From: CAYJGN01 sp964369635
Lineage (GTDB): Bacteria > Bacillota > Clostridia > Oscillospirales > Ruminococcaceae
Direction of reading: 5' to 3'
Assembly (NCBI GenBank): GCA_964369635.1
Contig: CAYJGN010000007.1
Span: forward strand, 1-56,415
Length of the DNA: 56,415 bases
Below, piece after piece: positions 52,114 to 56,415 of this stretch (position 1 is its first letter; every line of letters starts with the position of its first letter). A model generated the notes under the pieces. That model ran no database searches. It was not told the origin of the DNA and saw nothing but the letters and a program-made list of their open reading frames with translations. The position numbers and the translations under genes were made by a program.

Positions 52114-53149
52114 CAGGTAGCGTTCCACCTATTGAAGCAGGATCTCCATCATTTAGCACTGCTAAATATCCCGATAACATCTCTTTCATCTCATCTCCTG
52201 TAATTGCAACTATGTTGCAGTTTGGGATAGCTATAAGAGCTACTGCCTCCGGTACGATTTCATATCCGCCAATAAGCGCCGCTGCACCCTCAATATCACT
52301 GTTTACATAGTCAACTGAATCTTTATAGCGATCAAGAAAAGCCTCAACTGCCAGCGGATTTTCTTTAATAAAGTCGGTTCTCGCAACTAAAACACCAGTT
52401 ATAAGTGATGATGGATTTTCGCTATCCGCTTCAACATTGTCCCACTCCTCTGTTAGGTCGAGGACAACTGTTAGATTTTCATTTGATGATTTGCCCGTTG
52501 TTACAAACGGCTCTGGTAACATCGCAACCGAATTTTCTGTCGCTAAAACAGATGCTAAACACTCAGCATGATCTGTTTTCCACTCGATAGTAACATCGCT
52601 ATCAGGGTCTATTCCGTTTTCAGATAGGATATAACGAAGCGCATACTCAGGGGTCGCTCCTTTACCTGATGCAAAAATAGTTTTGCCAACTAAATCGCTT
52701 ACCTCTGCAACGGTACTTCCATTCTCAACAATATAGAGAACGCCGAGAGTGTTTACTGCTAAAACCTGCACTCCGCCATCTGTATTATTATAAAGAACTG
52801 ACGCCATATTTGCAGGAACTGCCGCTATATCAACCTCAGCTTTTGCAATCATCGGAGCTATTTGGTCTGGTGCTGAAATCAACTCAAATGTATAGTTGTT
52901 TTCATCTATCTCACCGCTTTGCGCTTTATCCATAAGCGAAACCATACCCATAGAAGTTGGTCCTATAAGTGCAACTGTGCGAACATCAACTGGATCTAAC
53001 TCAACATCTGAGTCGACACCGCTTTCACTTTGGCTCTCACTGCTCTCGCTCGACTCACTTGATGAGCTGCTCTCATCCCAGTTTGAACAACCAGCAAGCA
53101 CTGTTACTGCAAGCAACATCGTTAAAATTAATGCTAAAATTCTTTTCAT
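52085..53149 (-). CDS. ABC transporter substrate-binding lipoprotein (SsuA/NMT1-like)
   Basis: 354 aa. A lipoprotein signal peptide ends in LAGC (Cys20), followed by a Ser/Glu-rich linker (about 21-50). The mature domain is a periplasmic-binding-protein fold of the NMT1/THI5-SsuA kind (LIGPTSMGM..., EVDIAAVPANMASVLYN, KTIFASGKGATPEYALRYIL). Ligand not readable; relatives bind sulfonates, nitrate, bicarbonate or thiamine precursors. Lgt at 11.4 kb would lipidate it. Starts 9 bp after the Crp-type gene. Confidence 0.9.
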   Translation of the reverse strand: MKRILALILTMLLAVTVLAGCSNWDESSSSSESSESSESQSESGVDSDVELDPVDVRTVALIGPTSMGMVSLMDKAQSGEIDENNYTFELISAPDQIAPMIAKAEVDIAAVPANMASVLYNNTDGGVQVLAVNTLGVLYIVENGSTVAEVSDLVGKTIFASGKGATPEYALRYILSENGIDPDSDVTIEWKTDHAECLASVLATENSVAMLPEPFVTTGKSSNENLTVVLDLTEEWDNVEADSENPSSLITGVLVARTDFIKENPLAVEAFLDRYKDSVDYVNSDIEGAAALIGGYEIVPEAVALIAIPNCNIVAITGDEMKEMLSGYLAVLNDGDPASIGGTLPDDAFYYGAE

Positions 53150-53158
53150 TATGATCTC

Positions 53159-53821
53159 CTATCCTTTTTCCCTTAAAATACTTCGCAGCCGCCCCTCATC
53201 ACGAATAACTATTAGATTGTCAAGAACTTCAATAAGATTATTCTCCTGTAAAACCTTTAGTTCGCGAAAAAGCGCCGCTCTGCTAACATCTACCCTCAAA
53301 GCAAGCTCATCTCGACTGCCCTCTAAATATATTCTGCCATTCTCATCGCAGTTTATAAGCAGATAGGCTGCCAATTTGTCTTTTGATGAAGAGAGGGTGA
53401 AATATTCAATTTTGCTGATTAAAAAATTTATCTTTTCGTTGCAGTATAGGGCATATCGAAGAGCTAATCGCCCATTGCTCTCAAGCATTTCGATAACCCG
53501 CTTTTTTGGAATATACAGAAGGGTTACATCGCTTTTTGCACGAATAGAAGTTTCGAGTTCACTGCTTTTTGCAAGATTGCTAATTCCAAAAAGTGAACCT
53601 CGGCCGATATCATTTAAATGGGCGAGCTTTCCGCTCAATGTTTCGTGATAAACCGAGGCAACACCACAAAGCAGGATCGCTATCGATGGTATACCATCTA
53701 AGCTATCATATAAATATTCGCCCTTTTTAAAAGACGCTACATTCAAATCATCATCGGTAAGAAGCCGTTCATCTAAAAAATCAATCTTCAGAAGAATATC
53801 TTTTAAATCCGCTTTTGTCAT
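53159..53821 (-). CDS. Crp/Fnr family transcriptional regulator
   Basis: 220 aa. N-terminal cNMP-binding-type beta roll (about 25-115; FKKGEYLYDSLDGIPSIAILLCG) and C-terminal winged HTH (about 150-215; GSRDELALRVDVSRAALFRELKVLQEN). There is no N-terminal Cys cluster, so it is not an FeS-type Fnr. It is the first gene of the ABC importer operon, with palindromes at its promoter, so it probably controls this operon in response to the imported compound or its product. AGGAGGTG precedes the ATG. Confidence 0.9.
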   Translation of the reverse strand: MTKADLKDILLKIDFLDERLLTDDDLNVASFKKGEYLYDSLDGIPSIAILLCGVASVYHETLSGKLAHLNDIGRGSLFGISNLAKSSELETSIRAKSDVTLLYIPKKRVIEMLESNGRLALRYALYCNEKINFLISKIEYFTLSSSKDKLAAYLLINCDENGRIYLEGSRDELALRVDVSRAALFRELKVLQENNLIEVLDNLIVIRDEGRLRSILREKG

Positions 53822-53851
53822 TTCACACCTCCTTTTATAGACTGTATCAGT

Positions 53852-53880
53852 ATAGTATCAAATGATACTCATTTTGTCAA
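53852..53880 (-). promoter_or_regulatory. promoter of the crp-ABC operon with overlapping inverted repeat
   Basis: On the minus strand TTGACA (53875-53880) and TACTAT (53852-53857) are 17 bp apart. The inverted repeat AGTATC-N4-GATACT (53854-53869) covers the -10 box and adjoining spacer, a repressing position for the Crp-type protein. Confidence 0.65.
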
Positions 53881-53887
53881 GAGAAAT

Positions 53888-53903
53888 AGTCTCATATGAG
53901 ACT
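53888..53903. promoter_or_regulatory. 16-bp perfect palindrome between divergent genes
   Basis: AGTCTCATATGAGACT. It lies 8 bp upstream of the -35 box of the crp-ABC promoter and about 30 bp upstream of the divergent promoter. A candidate second operator with a sequence different from the AGTATC repeat. Confidence 0.5.
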
Positions 53904-53934
53904 GAAACCTTTCGAGAACTTCCTCCGAAATATA

Positions 53935-53963
53935 TTGAATTATTGGCATACACGCTATATAAT
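53935..53963 (+). promoter_or_regulatory. promoter of the zinc-ribbon/DUF2726 gene
   Basis: TTGAAT (53935-53940), 17-bp spacer, TATAAT (53958-53963). Predicted start near 53970, which excludes translation starts upstream of 54013. Confidence 0.7.
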
Positions 53964-54012
53964 TAAATTAACCAAATATCGTGAAACGTATTTCTTTAGC
54001 AGGGGGATTACT

Positions 54013-54945
54013 ATGTTATGTGTTATATGTGGCAAAGAGTCAAACAACTATAAGCTTTGTAGGGAATGCAACAAGAAGAGGGAAATGGGAGAGATAATTA
54101 ACTGCCCAAGGTGTAATCAATGGCACTATGCAGGCATTCCTTGCTGGGATAACAGATATCAACAAGAAGCAAGTACGCAACCAAACAAGCAAACATTTTT
54201 GTATAATAAAAAGAATTCTATGCTAACTGCAACGGAAAAGAAATATTATGAATCTATACGTGCTGTTTTACCTCAAAATTTTATAGTTCATTTGCAAGCC
54301 AATCTTGCATCTTTTATTATTAAGTTGGATAATTCCAAATATCATAACGAGCTATTTCGGAATGTTGATTTTTTGATAACTGATTTTAATTTGATGCCAA
54401 TATTTATAATTGAAATTAATGATAGAACTCACTATAGAAATGACAGGAGACAAAGAGATATAAAAGTTTCACACATTTGTGCAGAAGCTGGAATACCTAT
54501 TTTGACCTTGTGGACAGAAGATGGAGCAAATCCTAATAATATTGCAAATAAAATATATGCTGTATTAAACTCACTGCCACTCGAAAGAAAAGCTTATTTT
54601 GCAAACAACAATAAAGTTGCAGAAGCTGATAATTTCGCAAAAGATAAAAAGCCTAATATTGAGTGGCATGGGTGCTATATAGCTACATCGGTCTATGGTT
54701 CTTATGACTGCCCCAGTGTATATACTTTAAGACGATTTCGCGATAAATCACTTAACAAAACTCTGATTGGCAGGTTATTTGTGAAGCTATACTATAAAAT
54801 CAGCCCGACTATTGTTAAATGGTTTGGAGAAAACAAGTTGTTTCACTGTCTTTGTAAATCAGTTTTAGATAAGATAGTTAAAATACTTTTGCAAAAAGGA
54901 TATTCAAGTGAAGCTTACGTAGACGATGAAAATATAAAAATATAA
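54013..54945 (+). CDS. zinc-ribbon + DUF2726 + CFI-box protein
   Basis: 310 aa in three parts. Residues 1 to about 45 hold three or four Cys pairs (CVIC, CREC, CPRC). Residues about 75-185 look like DUF2726, a restriction-endonuclease-fold domain (VDFLITDFNLMPIFIIEIND, then AGIPILTL), with conserved acidic and basic residues that could form a PD-(D/E)xK-type site. The C-terminal about 90 residues begin CYIATSVYGSYDCPSVYTLRRFRD, a CFI-box-type domain. I chose the ATG at 54013 (AGGGGG six bases upstream), downstream of the promoter. Function unknown; nucleic-acid binding is plausible. Confidence 0.78.
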   Translation: MLCVICGKESNNYKLCRECNKKREMGEIINCPRCNQWHYAGIPCWDNRYQQEASTQPNKQTFLYNKKNSMLTATEKKYYESIRAVLPQNFIVHLQANLASFIIKLDNSKYHNELFRNVDFLITDFNLMPIFIIEINDRTHYRNDRRQRDIKVSHICAEAGIPILTLWTEDGANPNNIANKIYAVLNSLPLERKAYFANNNKVAEADNFAKDKKPNIEWHGCYIATSVYGSYDCPSVYTLRRFRDKSLNKTLIGRLFVKLYYKISPTIVKWFGENKLFHCLCKSVLDKIVKILLQKGYSSEAYVDDENIKI

Positions 54946-54946
54946 A

Positions 54947-54994
54947 AATCGCTCCTCTTATTGGATTATAGTATCCATCAAAAGAGGGGCGATT
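54947..54994. terminator. terminator between converging genes
   Basis: AATCGCTCCTCTT pairs with AAGAGGGGCGATT (one G-U). The T run is on the minus-strand side, so it suits the nucleoside hydrolase gene best. Confidence 0.75.
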
Positions 54995-55039
54995 AATAAA
55001 TTGCTGCACTAAAATTGTTTTATACTGCAACTTGATATT

Positions 55040-56032
55040 TTATTTTGCATTTTTAAGCGTTTCTTTTATCCACGATACGAAAAGCTCTCTGTTTGCACTG
55101 TGCGCAAAGTGGCAATTTGGCTTTTCTGCAAGGGATGGTGTGCGCTTATCAATAAGGGTTGCACCATAGGCAAAACCGCCTGAAATGTCTGTATGGACAT
55201 TGCAAAACTGCGTATTAAGCACCTCAGGATATCTGACAGCGCAAACTGCCAAAGCATCGTGTATTGGGATTTGAACCTCTTCTTGGTCAGCAAGGAATGA
55301 CGCAGTACCGTATTTTAATATAAGGTCTGCAACAGTCTCGGCGACAAGACCTCCTATAGCCCTTATATCCTCAACATCCTTATCGGAAATATAAGCTGAA
55401 AATGTTGCGTCGAGCGGCACCATTGTTATCTTGCACCCCGACTGCAAAACAACCTCACAAGCCTCAGGGTCTACCCAAACATTAAATTCTGAAGCAGAAG
55501 AGTATCCGCCGGTATATTTATTTGCCCCACCCATGATAACTATCTCTTTTATCTTCGGTATAATTCGAGGGTCACTTCTCATCGCAAGAGCGATATTTGT
55601 AAGTGGACCTACTGGAATTAGCGTTATCTCTTTATCTTTTGAAGCGAGGAGAGTATTAATCAGCCAAACAACCGCCGATTCATCTTTTTCTTTTATGGTG
55701 AATTTTGGTGTATCTATATGCTCTGCGTGGTGCATAGTTTTATTCTCCTCACAACCCTCGCGCCTTGGATAGCCGCGCAGATTTTGAACAGAGTTTGGCA
55801 GAAGGGTTGAAACGAGTGGCAGATCAGCCCCACGATAGACACCGATTTTATCTTCCATACCGCAAAGCTCAACCATACGAAGACTGTTTTCGGTGCAGAG
55901 TTTTACCTCAACGTTGCCATTGACAGAGGTAATTCCCAAAAGATCAAAAGTATCATCGAGCATAGCTAAAATTAGAGCGACCGCGTCATCGCTACCGGTA
56001 TCAACATCCATAATTATTTTACGTCTTTCCAT
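55040..56032 (-). CDS. nucleoside hydrolase (inosine-uridine preferring family)
   Basis: 330-aa Ca-dependent N-ribohydrolase splitting nucleosides into base and ribose. The Asp cluster IIMDVDTGSDDAVAL is at the N-terminus. Further signatures: PVGPLTNIALAMR, EIVIMGGA, and SEFNVWVDPEACEVVLQSG; the distal catalytic region is IPIHDALAVC (metal Asp, His). I chose the ATG at 56032 with GGAGG five bases upstream. It may cooperate with PncB in salvage. Substrate preference not readable. Confidence 0.93.
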   Translation of the reverse strand: MERRKIIMDVDTGSDDAVALILAMLDDTFDLLGITSVNGNVEVKLCTENSLRMVELCGMEDKIGVYRGADLPLVSTLLPNSVQNLRGYPRREGCEENKTMHHAEHIDTPKFTIKEKDESAVVWLINTLLASKDKEITLIPVGPLTNIALAMRSDPRIIPKIKEIVIMGGANKYTGGYSSASEFNVWVDPEACEVVLQSGCKITMVPLDATFSAYISDKDVEDIRAIGGLVAETVADLILKYGTASFLADQEEVQIPIHDALAVCAVRYPEVLNTQFCNVHTDISGGFAYGATLIDKRTPSLAEKPNCHFAHSANRELFVSWIKETLKNAK

Positions 56033-56171
56033 AAAAACCTCCAAAATTTATTTAGATAAATTTTATCACGAAATTTATAGTCTTTCAACTAAGTTTTATG
56101 AATTGTTGATTATATTGTATGACTGCACAAAAATGCCATTTCATTTTTAACAGATAAGAAATTCGGAAAAT

Positions 56172-56193
56172 AAAAAAACAGCCTGGGTGGCTG
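56172..56193 (-). terminator. terminator of the right-edge gene
   Basis: CAGCC-ACCCA-GGCTG on the minus strand followed by T7. Confidence 0.7.
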
Positions 56194-56243
56194 CTCTTTT
56201 ATTGGAAAGGTTTCATCATTTAGAATCCCTACCGTCTATAAAC

Positions 56244-56415
56244 TTAAAAGTACAAACCCGTTTGCGGTGAGGTTTGCGGTTCAGGTTGAGGTGTAGGTGG
56301 CGGTGTGGAAGTAATATACGACGCTGCCTTGCCCAATGCAACAAGCTCATGAACCAAAGGGCTGTTTTCCCAAGTCGGGTTTCCAGCAGGGTATAACAGT
56401 TTAACATATGTATCG
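56244..56415 (-). CDS. C-terminal end of a Pro/Gln-tailed protein (5' end cut off by window)
   Basis: The last 56 codons of a gene entering from the right edge: DTYVKLLYPAGNPTWENSPL... ending in a Pro/Thr/Gln-rich tail (STPPPTPQPEPQTSPQTGLYF region) and TAA at 56244-56246. I prefer this frame over an overlapping 63-codon frame because it is open to the edge, ends just before a good terminator, and its tail resembles the Pro/Gln-rich region of the left-edge protein. Function unknown. Confidence 0.55.
   Translation of the reverse strand, partial: DTYVKLLYPAGNPTWENSPLVHELVALGKAASYITSTPPPTPQPEPQTSPQTGLYF

Noticed and set aside
56216..56407. 63-codon minus-strand frame at the right edge (begins MLNCYTLLETRL)
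   Set aside because: The overlapping frame is open to the window edge, ends just before a terminator and has a sensible Pro/Gln-rich tail; the rejected frame is His/Arg-rich and runs past that stop.

Overview
This is chromosomal DNA from an AT-rich, low-GC Gram-positive bacterium, most likely an anaerobic clostridium (Clostridia, possibly Oscillospirales-like; inference from gene content, strong AGGAGG-type ribosome binding sites, a T-box leader, Mini-RNase III beside Obg, and oxygen-independent gene content). I cannot fix a genus. The two exact 10-N runs (9512-9521, 31767-31776) look like assembly gap placeholders, so this is probably a draft or metagenome contig. No rRNA, tRNA, CRISPR, prophage or insertion sequence was recognised.

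Layout. 1-6.6 kb: a truncated zinc-ribbon protein, a class A penicillin-binding protein, nicotinate phosphoribosyltransferase, a citramalate-synthase-type enzyme and a small CPHC redoxin. 6.7 kb: a GC-rich three-arm palindromic element. 6.8-15.2 kb (minus strand): YibE/F membrane protein, mrnC, obg, rpmA, rplU, folD, lgt and an M16 peptidase pair. 15.4-19.2 kb (minus): a threonine operon read in the order PheB-like ACT regulator, hom, thrB, lysC. 19.4-23.1 kb (plus): rfbA, three small GT2 glycosyltransferases and an HD hydrolase. 23.3-30.4 kb: a small anchored protein behind a promoter with a TA-repeat spacer, CopA fused to a CopZ-like domain, a cytidylate-kinase-like protein, a duplicated-repeat exported protein, an NSS transporter with a small membrane partner, and a MarR regulator. 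30.5-41.9 kb: TetR, a gap-broken methyltransferase, an unlisted 54-aa gene with its own promoter and terminator, a diguanylate cyclase, a DHH phosphoesterase, a D-lactate-dehydrogenase-type enzyme, MATE and MFS transporters, and a zinc-dependent phospholipase C family protein. 42.1 kb: a second three-arm palindromic element. 42.3-45.8 kb: nth, glyA, rarA. 45.9-50.7 kb: a T-box-controlled fusion of a sugar-isomerase-like barrel with an acyl-CoA synthetase, and a GGDEF-EAL protein. 50.7-53.8 kb: an SsuABC/ThiXYZ-like ABC importer with its own Crp/Fnr-type regulator. 54-56.4 kb: a zinc-ribbon/DUF2726/CFI-box protein, a nucleoside hydrolase and a truncated Pro-rich protein.

Most metabolic genes are housekeeping (cell wall, one-carbon and threonine metabolism, ribosome assembly, DNA repair). 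The most unusual items are: (i) two non-coding elements with different sequences but the same architecture, an outer GC-rich stem enclosing exactly three perfect hairpins, both placed between converging genes; (ii) a T-box leader with a candidate leucine specifier in front of an epimerase-acyl-CoA-synthetase fusion; (iii) a CopZ-like domain fused to the CopA C-terminus and preceded by a near-ideal internal ribosome binding site and ATG; (iv) a promoter whose 17-bp spacer is a TA dinucleotide repeat, a candidate phase-variable switch; (v) an L27 without the usual Firmicutes N-terminal extension together with absence of its processing protease gene; and (vi) a compact 54-aa gene with complete expression signals.
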